Shown here piece after piece: positions 54,044 to 62,536 of a DNA stretch of 64,000 nt; within the stretch, counting starts at the first letter, position 1, and the number at the start of each line of letters is the position of its first letter. The notes below the pieces were generated by a model. That model was not told the DNA's origin. It worked only from the letters and a program-made list of their open reading frames with translations, and made no database searches. The position numbers and the translations under genes were made by a program. Source of the stretch: Chitinophaga sp. Lineage in GTDB: Bacteria; Bacteroidota; Bacteroidia; Chitinophagales; Chitinophagaceae. Location: the NCBI RefSeq assembly GCF_017745275.1, contig NZ_JAGHZS010000001.1, positions 1,240,001-1,304,000 of the forward strand, given 5' to 3'.

Positions 54044-54730
54044 TTACGCAATGGCCTGCCTGTCTTTCAACAACGCTTCCGCAATCGTGAGATCCAGTGG
54101 TTTGGTAATTTTAATATTAGACTCCTCTCCTGCCACCAGGTACACAGGATGTCCCAGTCGCTCCACTACCGTGGCTTCATCCGTAAACAACGGATCATAA
54201 GGCAGTTCAAAAGCAGGCAGAATTAATTCCGAGAGAAAGGTTTGAGGGGTTTGAATGATTTTAAAACGATCACGGTCCACAGCGGCATTATTGCTGCCTG
54301 CTATTTCCCGGATACTATCTTTCATATCCACTACCGGAATAGCGCTACCATGGCTGATAGCAGTGTCATAACAGTGACGGATCAACGTAGGAGACACCAA
54401 CGGGCGAACGCCGTCATGCACAAACACCACCGATGGTGTGGTGACTTGCTGCAAGCCGTTTTTTACAGAATGGAAACGGGTTTCGCCTCCCTTTACAAGA
54501 GTAACAGCTGGCCGGTGTTCAAAGGCGGATAATATATCGTTGGCAAAAGTGAAATGGGCTTCCGGTAGTACCAATACAATTTCCATATCCGGAAAAGCAG
54601 TGGCGAAAGCAGCAATAGTGTGGTATAGTACAGGTTTTCCTGACAGGTTCAGAAACTGTTTTGGGACAGCGCTCTGCATCCGGGTACCGGAGCCTCCGGC
54701 AACAATGATGGCTACTTTTTTATATTCCAT
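54044..54730 (-). CDS. ispD: 2-C-methyl-D-erythritol 4-phosphate cytidylyltransferase
   Basis: Third step of the MEP isoprenoid pathway: joins CTP and MEP to CDP-ME. About 228 residues from the ATG at 54730 (MEYKKVAIIV); the longer frame runs into the palindrome upstream. Signature nucleotide-binding loop AIIVAGGSGTRMQSAVPKQF, then VFVHDGVRPLVSP, RFKIIQTPQTF, LFTDEATVVERLGHPVYLV and NIKITKPLDLTIAEALL. It follows queA on the same strand across a palindromic element. Confidence 0.96.
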   Translation of the reverse strand: MEYKKVAIIVAGGSGTRMQSAVPKQFLNLSGKPVLYHTIAAFATAFPDMEIVLVLPEAHFTFANDILSAFEHRPAVTLVKGGETRFHSVKNGLQQVTTPSVVFVHDGVRPLVSPTLIRHCYDTAISHGSAIPVVDMKDSIREIAGSNNAAVDRDRFKIIQTPQTFLSELILPAFELPYDPLFTDEATVVERLGHPVYLVAGEESNIKITKPLDLTIAEALLKDRQAIA

Positions 54731-54739
54731 ATAAGAAGG

Positions 54740-54853
54740 AATTACGAATTTCAAATTACGAATTACGGATTTGTGAGTAGATAGCAGCGAAGATTGTATT
54801 CGCGTTTACTGTCTACCAACAAATCCGTAATTCGTAATTTGAAATTCGTAATT
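54740..54853. repeat. Palindromic intergenic element, ATTACGAATT family, copy with perfect 35-bp arms
   Basis: 54740-54774 is the exact reverse complement of 54819-54853, with a 44-base spacer. Arms contain repeated ATTACGAATT units and end in ACGGATTTGT. It fills nearly all the gap between queA (stop 54857) and ispD (start 54730). Confidence 0.92.
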
Positions 54854-54856
54854 TTT

Positions 54857-55906
54857 TTAAACGATCAACATGGCATCGCCATAGCTGAAGAAACGGTATT
54901 TTTCCTTAATCGCCTGTTGATAAGCTTCCATTACCAGGTCATATCCTGCAAAAGCGCAGGTCATGATCAGTAAGCTGGTCTTAGGCAGGTGGAAGTTAGT
55001 TACCATTGCATTTGGAATAGCAAATTCGTAAGGCGGATGAATGAACGTGTTTGTCCATCCTTCAGCAGCCTTCAGGTGGTTTTGCGCAGTCACAGAAGAT
55101 TCCACCGCACGAACAGAGGTAGTACCGATCGCGCAGATTTTGCGGTTCTCTTCCTTCGCTTTGTTCACCACTTTCACAGCATGATCTTCAATGTGGAAAT
55201 ACTCCGCATCCATTTTGTGCTTGCTCAGGTCTTCTACCTCGATAGGACGGAAAGTACCTAAACCAGTGTGCAGCGTTACTTCTGCAAACTTAACACCTTT
55301 GATTTCCAAACGCTTGATCAACTCGCGGCTGAAGTGCAAACCGGCAGTAGGTGCAGCTACAGCGCCTTCGTATTTGGCATACACCGTTTGATAACGCTCT
55401 TTATCTTCATCTTCCGGCTTACGTTTAATATACTTAGGCAACGGCGTTTCACCCAGCTGATCTAACACCTGTTTGAACTCATCATCATTACCCTCAAATA
55501 AAAAACGAATAGTACGGCCTCTGGAAGTAGTGTTATCAATTACTTCTGCCACCAACGTTTCGTCATCGCCAAAATACAATTTGTTGCCTACACGAATTTT
55601 ACGGGCCGGGTCAACAATTACATCCCACAGGCGGTTTTGCTTGTTCAGCTCACGCAGCAGGAATACCTCAATTTTTGCTCCTGTCTTTTCTTTACGACCA
55701 TACAATCTCGCAGGGAATACCTTCGTATTGTTCACAATCATTACGTCCTTGTCGTTGAAATAACCGAGGATGTCTTTGAATACTTTGTGCTCAATTTTGC
55801 CGGTATTACGATGTACCACCATTAAACGTGATTCATCTCTTGTCTTGCTTGGGTGCTGGGCGATCAGATTTAAAGGAAGATCGAATTTGAACTGTGATAG
55901 TTTCAT
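54857..55906 (-). CDS. queA: S-adenosylmethionine:tRNA ribosyltransferase-isomerase
   Basis: Builds epoxyqueuosine on tRNA in queuosine synthesis. About 349 residues from [20 protein letters not shown] at 55906 (the longer frame has no support). Family landmarks: [79 protein letters not shown] and [18 protein letters not shown]. Other queuosine genes are not in the window. Confidence 0.97.
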   Translation of the reverse strand: MKLSQFKFDLPLNLIAQHPSKTRDESRLMVVHRNTGKIEHKVFKDILGYFNDKDVMIVNNTKVFPARLYGRKEKTGAKIEVFLLRELNKQNRLWDVIVDPARKIRVGNKLYFGDDETLVAEVIDNTTSRGRTIRFLFEGNDDEFKQVLDQLGETPLPKYIKRKPEDEDKERYQTVYAKYEGAVAAPTAGLHFSRELIKRLEIKGVKFAEVTLHTGLGTFRPIEVEDLSKHKMDAEYFHIEDHAVKVVNKAKEENRKICAIGTTSVRAVESSVTAQNHLKAAEGWTNTFIHPPYEFAIPNAMVTNFHLPKTSLLIMTCAFAGYDLVMEAYQQAIKEKYRFFSYGDAMLIV

Positions 55907-56005
55907 ATTACGGTATGAATGAATTTTTAGAGGTGCAAAGCTACCGATTAATATCAACATCATCAAAAAATGATATAAAACACATATTAATCAGGTAATT
56001 ATACA

Positions 56006-57754
56006 TTACATTCCTTTCGGAATAGCCGCAATCAGTTGTCGCGTATAAGGATCCTGCGGATGATTATAAACCGCATCTGCCGCCCCCATTTCTACTATTT
56101 TCCCCCGCTGCATCACCATCATCCGGTCGCTGATAAACCGTACCACCGACAAATCATGGGAAATAAAAATACAAGTGAAGCCCAGCTCCTCCCGTAAACG
56201 GATCAGCAAATTCAGCACCTGCGCCTGTATACTCACGTCCAGCGCTGCTACCGATTCATCACAGATAATAAAGGATGGCTCTACTGCCAATGCCCGGGCA
56301 ATCACAATCCGCTGCCGTTGCCCACCTGAAAACTCGTGTGGATAACGCTGATAATAATCCGCCGGCAAGTTCACCTTCTCCAGTAAGGCTACTACTCTTT
56401 CCTTCCGGGTACGTTCATTTCCATACAAGCCATGTACCTGCATGGGCTCCAGGATAGCTGTACCAATAGTTTGACGCGGATTCAGCGAAGCATATGGGTC
56501 CTGGAAAATCAATTGCATATCCTTGCGCAATGCCCGCATTTCTCCCGGCGACAAGCTGCCGATGTCCTGTCCTTTATAAATAATTTGTCCGGCAGTGGGA
56601 GGAATTAATCTGAGCAAAGACCTGCCCAAAGTAGTTTTACCACAGCCTGATTCTCCCACCAGTCCCAGGGTTTCACCGGTTTTCACTTCAAAGCTCACAT
56701 CATCTACCGCCTTTGACCATTGCAACACCTTGCCGGTAATGCTTTTCTTCACCGGGAACCAGGTTTTAAGTCCGGTTACCTGCAACAATGGCGGGGCCGC
56801 CGCCAGTTGTTGCTCCCGTTGTTGCAATACTGCAGGAGGAATCACCAGGGAACGTACTAATTCCTGTATAGCGCCGGCTTTTTCGTATATCTGTCCCTGT
56901 GAGTCTGTTTCCATGAAGTCACGAATCACCGGAAGCCGCACCAAACGCTTATCCAATGGAGGCCTGCAAGCCAGGAGTCCTTTGGTATAAGGGTGTTGAG
57001 GATGCTGAAACACCGCTTTCACATCTCCCGTTTCTACAATATTTCCTTTATACATCACCACTACCCTGCTGGCAATTTCAGCCACTACACCCAGGTCGTG
57101 CGTAATGAAGATCACGCTCATATCCATTTGTTGCTGTAGCTCCCGGAGTAATTCCAGGATTGCCTTCTGCACCGTTACATCCAGGGCGGTAGTAGGTTCA
57201 TCAGCTATCAGCAGGCGGGGGTGACAGGAAATAGCCATCGCAATCATGACCCGTTGTTTTTGTCCACCGGACAACTCATGCGGATAACGATTCATGATGC
57301 CGGCAGGATCCGGTAGTTTAACTTTTTCGAAAAGGGCTATCACCTGTTCACGGGTAGCGGCACGGGTGGGATGGTTGTGCAGGCGAATGGCTTCCGCCAC
57401 CTGGTCGCCGCAGGTATGTAGCGGGTTAAGGGCCGTCATTGGCTCCTGGAATATCATGGCAATTTCATTGCCCCGGTAGCTGCGCATGTCTGCAGCAGGC
57501 AGTTGTAGCAGGTCTACTGCTACTTCCCCTGTTGCCTGGTACAGGATTTTTCCTCCGGAGATGACGCCTGGCAATTCTATCAGTCGCATGAGCGAAAGTG
57601 CGGTTACGGATTTACCGGAACCGGATTCTCCTACTACGCCCACGATTTCTCCTTTACCAATGGAAAGGGAAATCTGATTAACAGCTGTTGTTGTTGTGGG
57701 GCCTGACCGAAAAGTAACGGCCAGGTCCTGTATCTCTACCCGCGTGGAAAGCAT
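56006..57754 (-). CDS. Dipeptide/oligopeptide ABC transporter ATPase, two ATPase domains fused
   Basis: About 582 residues: two complete ABC ATPases in tandem, as in GsiA or YejF. Domain 1 has [11 protein letters not shown] (Walker A), [15 protein letters not shown] (signature) and [14 protein letters not shown] (Walker B); domain 2 has [26 protein letters not shown] and [14 protein letters not shown]. Each is followed by an oligopeptide-binding C-terminal extension. No permease or binding-protein genes are adjacent. The start at 57754 ([13 protein letters not shown]) is preferred. It lies 20 bases downstream of amn. Confidence 0.95.
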   Translation of the reverse strand: MLSTRVEIQDLAVTFRSGPTTTTAVNQISLSIGKGEIVGVVGESGSGKSVTALSLMRLIELPGVISGGKILYQATGEVAVDLLQLPAADMRSYRGNEIAMIFQEPMTALNPLHTCGDQVAEAIRLHNHPTRAATREQVIALFEKVKLPDPAGIMNRYPHELSGGQKQRVMIAMAISCHPRLLIADEPTTALDVTVQKAILELLRELQQQMDMSVIFITHDLGVVAEIASRVVVMYKGNIVETGDVKAVFQHPQHPYTKGLLACRPPLDKRLVRLPVIRDFMETDSQGQIYEKAGAIQELVRSLVIPPAVLQQREQQLAAAPPLLQVTGLKTWFPVKKSITGKVLQWSKAVDDVSFEVKTGETLGLVGESGCGKTTLGRSLLRLIPPTAGQIIYKGQDIGSLSPGEMRALRKDMQLIFQDPYASLNPRQTIGTAILEPMQVHGLYGNERTRKERVVALLEKVNLPADYYQRYPHEFSGGQRQRIVIARALAVEPSFIICDESVAALDVSIQAQVLNLLIRLREELGFTCIFISHDLSVVRFISDRMMVMQRGKIVEMGAADAVYNHPQDPYTRQLIAAIPKGM

Positions 57755-57774
57755 AGCGGGAAGATACAACAATT

Positions 57775-58545
57775 CTAAAAACGCAGGTGCTTCACGGTTT
57801 GGTGACTATCGATCAGCTTCTGCAAAGAGTCGATCCCCACTTTCAGGTGACGTTCCACATATTTGGTGGTTACCTTTTTGTCGCTTTCTTCCGTTTTCAC
57901 GCCTTCCGGCACCATGGGTTGGTCAGATACGAGCAATAAAGCGCCGGTAGGAATTTTATTATAGAAGCCTACTGAGAAAATAGTGGCGGTTTCCATATCC
58001 ACCGCCATCGCCCTGATTTTTTCCAGGTATTGCTTAAATTCTGCATCATGTTCCCATACGCGGCGGTTAGTGGTATAGCAGGTACCTGTCCAATAATCGT
58101 AACCGGAGTCACGGATAGTGGTGGAAATAGCCTTCTGCAGGGCAAATGCGGGCAGTGCAGGTACTTCCGGCGGGAAATAGTCGTTGCTGGTACCTTCCCC
58201 CCGAATGGCTGCGATAGGCAGTATCAGGTCGCCGATGTTATTTTTCTTTTTCAACCCGCCGCATTTTCCGAGGAATAATACTGCTTTGGGAGAGATGGCA
58301 GATAAGAGGTCCATCACGGTAGCCGCGCCGGGACTTCCCATCCCGAAGTTAATGATGGTAATATCTCCTGCAGTAGCGCATTGCATAGGTTTACCGGCGC
58401 CAACGATTTCAACGTTGTTCCATTCGGCAAACATAGTCACATAGTTACTGAAATTGGTGAGGAGGATGTGGGACCCGAAGCGGTCCAGTTTCTCACCCGT
58501 GTAGCGAGGCAGCCAATTAGCTACAATTTCTTCTTTTGTCTTCAT
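57775..58545 (-). CDS. amn: AMP nucleosidase
   Basis: Splits AMP to adenine and ribose-5-phosphate. The 256 residues fit the short Bacteroidota AMP nucleosidase of the nucleoside-phosphorylase superfamily: ITIINFGMGSPGAATVMDLL, VLFLGKCGGLKKKNNIGDLI, RGEGTSNDYFPPEVPALPAF, VDMETATIFSVGFYNKIPTG and LLLVSDQPM. First gene of a short unit with the ABC ATPase. Confidence 0.94.
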   Translation of the reverse strand: MKTKEEIVANWLPRYTGEKLDRFGSHILLTNFSNYVTMFAEWNNVEIVGAGKPMQCATAGDITIINFGMGSPGAATVMDLLSAISPKAVLFLGKCGGLKKKNNIGDLILPIAAIRGEGTSNDYFPPEVPALPAFALQKAISTTIRDSGYDYWTGTCYTTNRRVWEHDAEFKQYLEKIRAMAVDMETATIFSVGFYNKIPTGALLLVSDQPMVPEGVKTEESDKKVTTKYVERHLKVGIDSLQKLIDSHQTVKHLRF

Positions 58546-58639
58546 AGCCTTTTGACAAGCAAATATAAGGTTTTGTTCGCTAACGGCAATATTATCCTAA
58601 TGTGACTATCTTCGCGGGTGTATTAAACATCGTCGCATC

Positions 58640-59083
58640 TTGATCGCTATCAGCTTTCCACCGCCGGATTTTAAAATTGTGAGAGAAGGCAACAAAGAAA
58701 TGATCTTTGACCGCCATCGGAAAAAGTATGTGGTATTAACCCCGGAAGAATGGGTGCGGCAAAACTTTCTCAACTACCTGGTACAGGTACTGCAATACCC
58801 TGCTTCACTGATAGGTATTGAAAGAGAAATTTTTTTAGGAGAGATGAAGAAGCGGTATGATATCGTGATCTACAATCGTGCGATGCAACCCTGGATGCTG
58901 GTGGAATGTAAAGAAATGAACGTACCGCTTACAGAGCAAACCATGCAGCAGGTGATTCGCTACAATATGGTGATACCGGCTACTTTCCTGGTGATCACCA
59001 ATGGTACCCATACTTTTTGCGGCAATTATATCGCTACCAAAGGCAAGTGGCGGTTTTTGCATGCCTTGCCGGCATTTGTTTAA
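58640..59083 (+). CDS. Orphan HsdR N-terminal-domain protein (PD-(D/E)XK nuclease fold)
   Basis: 147 residues matching the type I restriction HsdR N-terminal nuclease domain: EEWVRQNFLNYLVQVLQYPA, EREIFLGEMKKRYDIVIYNR and LVECKEMNVPLTEQT, where D in RYDIVIY and E-x-K in VECKE form the nuclease motif. No helicase, HsdM or HsdS gene is near, so this is a stand-alone protein of a type common in Bacteroidota with unknown function. The only suitable start codon is a TTG at 58640. It converges on the glutamate dehydrogenase gene across a palindromic element. Confidence 0.85.
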   Translation: MIAISFPPPDFKIVREGNKEMIFDRHRKKYVVLTPEEWVRQNFLNYLVQVLQYPASLIGIEREIFLGEMKKRYDIVIYNRAMQPWMLVECKEMNVPLTEQTMQQVIRYNMVIPATFLVITNGTHTFCGNYIATKGKWRFLHALPAFV

Positions 59084-59086
59084 AGA

Positions 59087-59202
59087 GCAGAAAGCTGAAA
59101 GCATAAAGCAAAAAGCTATTATAGCGAATAACCATTGCGGATGTAAATACGCTTTGATCATTCGCTATAATAGCTTTTTGCTTTATGCTTTCAGCTTTCC
59201 GC
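59087..59202. repeat. Palindromic intergenic element, AAGC-rich family, 43-bp arms
   Basis: 59087-59129 pairs with 59160-59202 with a single mismatch and a 30-base loop. Arms are made of short GCTTTATGCTTT / AAGCAAAAAGC units. It lies between two converging genes and could also terminate both. A relative with similar arms is at 62393-62498. Confidence 0.9.
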
Positions 59203-59208
59203 TTATCA

Positions 59209-60627
59209 TCAAGGGAAAATACCCAGTTGCTCGTAAGCAGCACCTACCTTGTTGATAGCTACTACATAAGCAGCAGTACGCATATCATGAATCTGCGGAT
59301 TTGCCATCATCACGTCACGTACTTCATGGAGTGCAGCGTGCATGGTTTCTTCCAGTCCGGAATATACCAGGTCCACTTCATCCGCACCGTGTGCAATGAA
59401 TTTTCTTTCTTTCTCAGATACTTTTTTACCGGTCAGATCTTCGATGGTTTGCAGGATATGAATATTCATATTCTCATCAAAGCGTTTTCCTAAACGGCCA
59501 TAACGCACGTGGCTCAGGTTTTTCAACCACTCAAAGTAAGAAACGGTTACACCGCCGGCATTCAGGAACATGTCCGGAACAACGATCACACCTTTCTTAT
59601 TCAGGATTTCATCTGCTTCCGGAGTTAACGGACCATTAGCCGCTTCCCCGATAATTTTAGCCTTAACGTTAGGCGCGTTATGTTTATCAATTACATTTTC
59701 CAGGGCCGCAGGGATCAGGATTTCGCAATCCAGTTCCAGACCGTCTGTATTTTTATTCAGGTTAGTAGCACCAGCGAAGTTGACGATAGAGCCGGTAGCT
59801 TTTTTGTGCATCAGCACTTCGTCAGGATTCAGGCCCTGTTCGTTGAAGATGGCACCATCCCACTCGATCAGGCAGATTACTTTGGCGCCTGCTTCGTGGA
59901 AGTATTTAGCAGCGTGGTAGCCCACGTTACCCATACCCTGTACAATTACTCTTTTACCTTCAATACTGGTAGTCAGGCCCAGGCGGTCCATATCTTCCTT
60001 GATATTGCACAGTTCACGTAAACCGTAGAAAACACCTAAACCGGTAGCTTCTGTACGACCACGTACACCGCCCTGTGATACGGGTTTACCGGTAACACAG
60101 CCATAACCGTCAATTTCACCCGGACGTAAGCTCATGTATGTATCCAGGATCCAGCTCATCTCTCTTTCACCTGTTCCATAGTCAGGAGCCGGAACATCTG
60201 TACCGGGACCGATAAAGTTTTTCTTTACCAGTTCAGCTGTGTAACGACGGGTAATCGCTTCCAGCTGGAAGGGAGTATAATTGCGGGGATTGATTTTCAA
60301 ACCACCTTTAGCACCACCAAACGGTACATTCACAATAGCACATTTGTAGGTCATCAGGGATGCCAGTGCCATTACTTCGTCCTGGTTTACTTCATCACTG
60401 AAGCGGATACCACCCTTACAAGGGAGTTTATGATGGGAATGTTGTACACGGTAAGCTTCAATTACCTGTACAGAATCGCCTATTCTCACCGGGAATTTAA
60501 TCTGGTAAACGGCGTTGCAGGCTTTGATCTGCTCCAGGATACCTTTGTCCCATTTGGTGAACGCAGCTGCTTTGTCGAAGCTTCTTTCCACGCTTTGGAA
60601 AAAGCTATAATGCTGATCTTGCGACAT
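59209..60627 (-). CDS. gdhA: Glutamate dehydrogenase (Glu/Leu/Phe/Val family)
   Basis: Converts glutamate to 2-oxoglutarate and ammonia or the reverse. 472 residues with GGIRFSDEVNQDEVMALASL, the catalytic VPFGGAKGGLKINPR (Lys), FIGPGTDVPAPDYGTGEREM, the Rossmann nucleotide-binding IVQGMGNVGYHAAKYFHEAG and IIGEAANGPLTPEADEIL. Cofactor specificity (NAD or NADP) is not evident by eye. It ends the minus-strand Ccm cluster. Confidence 0.96.
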   Translation of the reverse strand: MSQDQHYSFFQSVERSFDKAAAFTKWDKGILEQIKACNAVYQIKFPVRIGDSVQVIEAYRVQHSHHKLPCKGGIRFSDEVNQDEVMALASLMTYKCAIVNVPFGGAKGGLKINPRNYTPFQLEAITRRYTAELVKKNFIGPGTDVPAPDYGTGEREMSWILDTYMSLRPGEIDGYGCVTGKPVSQGGVRGRTEATGLGVFYGLRELCNIKEDMDRLGLTTSIEGKRVIVQGMGNVGYHAAKYFHEAGAKVICLIEWDGAIFNEQGLNPDEVLMHKKATGSIVNFAGATNLNKNTDGLELDCEILIPAALENVIDKHNAPNVKAKIIGEAANGPLTPEADEILNKKGVIVVPDMFLNAGGVTVSYFEWLKNLSHVRYGRLGKRFDENMNIHILQTIEDLTGKKVSEKERKFIAHGADEVDLVYSGLEETMHAALHEVRDVMMANPQIHDMRTAAYVVAINKVGAAYEQLGIFP

Positions 60628-60665
60628 AAATTATTGTTTTGGTATAACGATTAGATTTTAAGCAA

Positions 60666-60905
60666 TTATGGGTTATTCTTTTCTCTTTCTTCGAGCTTGC
60701 CGATCTTCCGGTCCAGTCTGATCATAAATAACACGATTCCTATAAAAATGATCACTAAAACGCCTACTATCACATATATCTTATCATTGCTGCGAAAGAA
60801 TTCGTTAACAGGTCCTTTCTCTGTATTCTGCTGCTGGGCATTTGCCAATACTGATATTAACAGCAAGGCCAGGCTCAGGCAAAATGAAAACGCTTTGTTG
60901 ATCAT
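60666..60905 (-). CDS. CcmD-family small membrane protein
   Basis: 79 residues with an N-terminal signal-like helix (FCLSLALLLISVLANAQ), a second membrane helix (KIYVIVGVLVIIFIGIVLFM) and a charged tail (IRLDRKIGKLEEREKNN). Size, topology and position right after the CcmC gene (4-base ATGA overlap) match the CcmD-like proteins of Bacteroidota cytochrome-c maturation clusters. Confidence 0.8.
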   Translation of the reverse strand: MINKAFSFCLSLALLLISVLANAQQQNTEKGPVNEFFRSNDKIYVIVGVLVIIFIGIVLFMIRLDRKIGKLEEREKNNP

Positions 60906-61564
60906 TTAAAAATATTTTTAAGCTGTAATTTCTTATAACGTACGACCAGTGTAAATATCCACACACTTAGTAAAGTCCAGCCAATAAACGCCGGATACAA
61001 TACTGTTTTCATGGTCCCGTCTGTATCTTTAGAGGCGAAGCCTGGTGTGGAAGCGCTTCCGGGATGTAAGGAGTCCACCATGCGGGGAATGATATAGGTC
61101 AGTGGTATTAATAAGGCAAATGCAAAAACGTTGAAAACTGCGGATATGCGTGCCCGTTTGTCGAGGTCATGGATAGACATCCGCAATACCAGGTAAGCCA
61201 TATAAATCAATATAGCAATAGCCGTACACATTTGTTTCGGATCATCCGTCAGTGTACCTCCCCAGGTATAAGTAGCCCAAAGTGTACCGGTAGCAAAACC
61301 CAATACGCCAAAGAAGGTACCTACTCCGGCTGCGCTGGAAGCGATCACATCTTTCTTCAGATCATATTTTGACAGGTAAAGCAGGGAGTTGACAATCGAG
61401 ATAGTGAACATGGTATACATACATATCCACATCGGTACGTGAAAGAACAATCCGCGGGATGATTGTCCATTGGTTCCTATTATAGGTATTTTAACAGTGA
61501 ACCCGGCGATAATTACATATATAAGAAGCAGTATCGCTAATGCTTTCCACCAATGTCTGGCCAT
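60902..61564 (-). CDS. ccmC: CcmC/CcsA-family cytochrome c biogenesis protein (heme exporter subunit)
   Basis: 220-residue polytopic membrane protein. Six membrane helices; FFHVPMWICMYTMFTISIVN carries the family His, and the Trp-rich loop reads TGTLWATYTWGGTLTDDPKQ, a variant of the WWD heme-handling motif. A second His-rich region is less clear (VDSLHPGSA). It works with CcmB and CcmD to move heme for c-type cytochromes; ccmA is not in the window. Confidence 0.88.
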   Translation of the reverse strand: MARHWWKALAILLLIYVIIAGFTVKIPIIGTNGQSSRGLFFHVPMWICMYTMFTISIVNSLLYLSKYDLKKDVIASSAAGVGTFFGVLGFATGTLWATYTWGGTLTDDPKQMCTAIAILIYMAYLVLRMSIHDLDKRARISAVFNVFAFALLIPLTYIIPRMVDSLHPGSASTPGFASKDTDGTMKTVLYPAFIGWTLLSVWIFTLVVRYKKLQLKNIFK

Positions 61565-61708
61565 TTTTAACAGCTATATTCGGGGGCAAACCTACAGGTT
61601 TTAAACCTAACCGCAAAGCTTTTCAGGGATTTTAAGTTTATCAAACGGCAGTAAATCCCTGTTAAATATCGTTTACAGAAGTAGCGTTTTTCTTTGATAT
61701 TTCTAATA

Positions 61709-62377
61709 TCAGTCTTTCCACAGAAACGGGAAAAGGATCATTGTCAGGGCTATTACGAGGATATCCATTCCTCCCAGCAACAGGAACATTTTGGGCAGCT
61801 CTGGCTGGAATACAGTCACAAAGGCCGACAAGGAAATATTAGCCAGCAACATCAGCACCGGCATAATCAGCGGAAACCCCATCACCGCCATCAGGGCGGC
61901 ATTGTGGTTGGCCTGAGCCGCAATCGCCGCCAGCATGGTAAACAGCAGGGATAAGCTCACCCCTCCCAGCAGTACCATTCCGATGAAATAAAAAGGGTTA
62001 ATGATGGGATTTCCCAGGAAAGCAATACTGCATACCAGCGCAATAAGGCTCATCAGGGTCATCAATATCACATTGTAAATCAACTTAGCCGCAATAAATA
62101 CCCGGGGATTAACCAATGAATAGAAATACAACAGGCGGCCCCTGCTTTCCTGCATGAAGCTTTTAGCCACGGCGTTTACCGCTACAAACAACTGTATTAC
62201 CCAAAAAAGGGCATTCCACACCTTATCCTCCGGCCGGCCCATCATCAGGTTGATAACGAACACAGTGGAAACAATATAGAGTAATACCCCATAAAAAGCA
62301 TACTGCTGGCGTAATTCCAGCTTAAGATCCTTTTTTACAAGGGTAAATGTCTGGTGGATTGGGCTGTTTTGTTTCAT
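61709..62377 (-). CDS. ccmB: Heme exporter permease CcmB
   Basis: 222 residues, about six membrane helices. Landmarks: FTLVKKDLKLELRQQYAFYG, ALFWVIQLFVAVNAVAKSFM, GRLLYFYSLVNPRVFIAAKL and the GxxLLGGVSLSLLFTMLAAI transporter core. ABC-2-type permease that pairs with CcmA ATPase. First gene of the minus-strand ccmB-ccmC-ccmD group; 144 bases without a gene separate it from ccmC. Confidence 0.92.
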   Translation of the reverse strand: MKQNSPIHQTFTLVKKDLKLELRQQYAFYGVLLYIVSTVFVINLMMGRPEDKVWNALFWVIQLFVAVNAVAKSFMQESRGRLLYFYSLVNPRVFIAAKLIYNVILMTLMSLIALVCSIAFLGNPIINPFYFIGMVLLGGVSLSLLFTMLAAIAAQANHNAALMAVMGFPLIMPVLMLLANISLSAFVTVFQPELPKMFLLLGGMDILVIALTMILFPFLWKD

Positions 62378-62392
62378 GATCGCCGCAAAGAT

Positions 62393-62498
62393 AGCATAAA
62401 GCAGAAAGCGAAAAGCAAAAAGCCATGGAAGCGAAAAGCAAATCCGCTTCGGTCATCCGCTTCCATAGCTTTTTGCTTTTCGCCTTCAGCTTTATGCT
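62393..62498. repeat. Palindromic intergenic element, AAGC-rich family, 41-bp arms
   Basis: 62393-62433 pairs with 62458-62498 with three mismatches and a 24-base loop. Arms share the GCTTTATGC, AAAAGCAAAAAGC and GCTTTTTGCTTTT units of the copy at 59087-59202. This copy lies between divergent genes, so it is not simply a terminator. Confidence 0.9.
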
Positions 62499-62536
62499 TC
62501 TAAAGAACTATATTAGCCCCTCCATAAAAAGTAGCG

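Noticed and set aside
58640..59083. A type I restriction-modification locus
   Set aside because: Only the HsdR N-terminal domain is present; no methylase, specificity or helicase gene lies nearby.
59001..59255. Small open frames on both strands around 59.0-59.25 kb
   Set aside because: They are translations of the palindromic element and of the ends of the two flanking genes.
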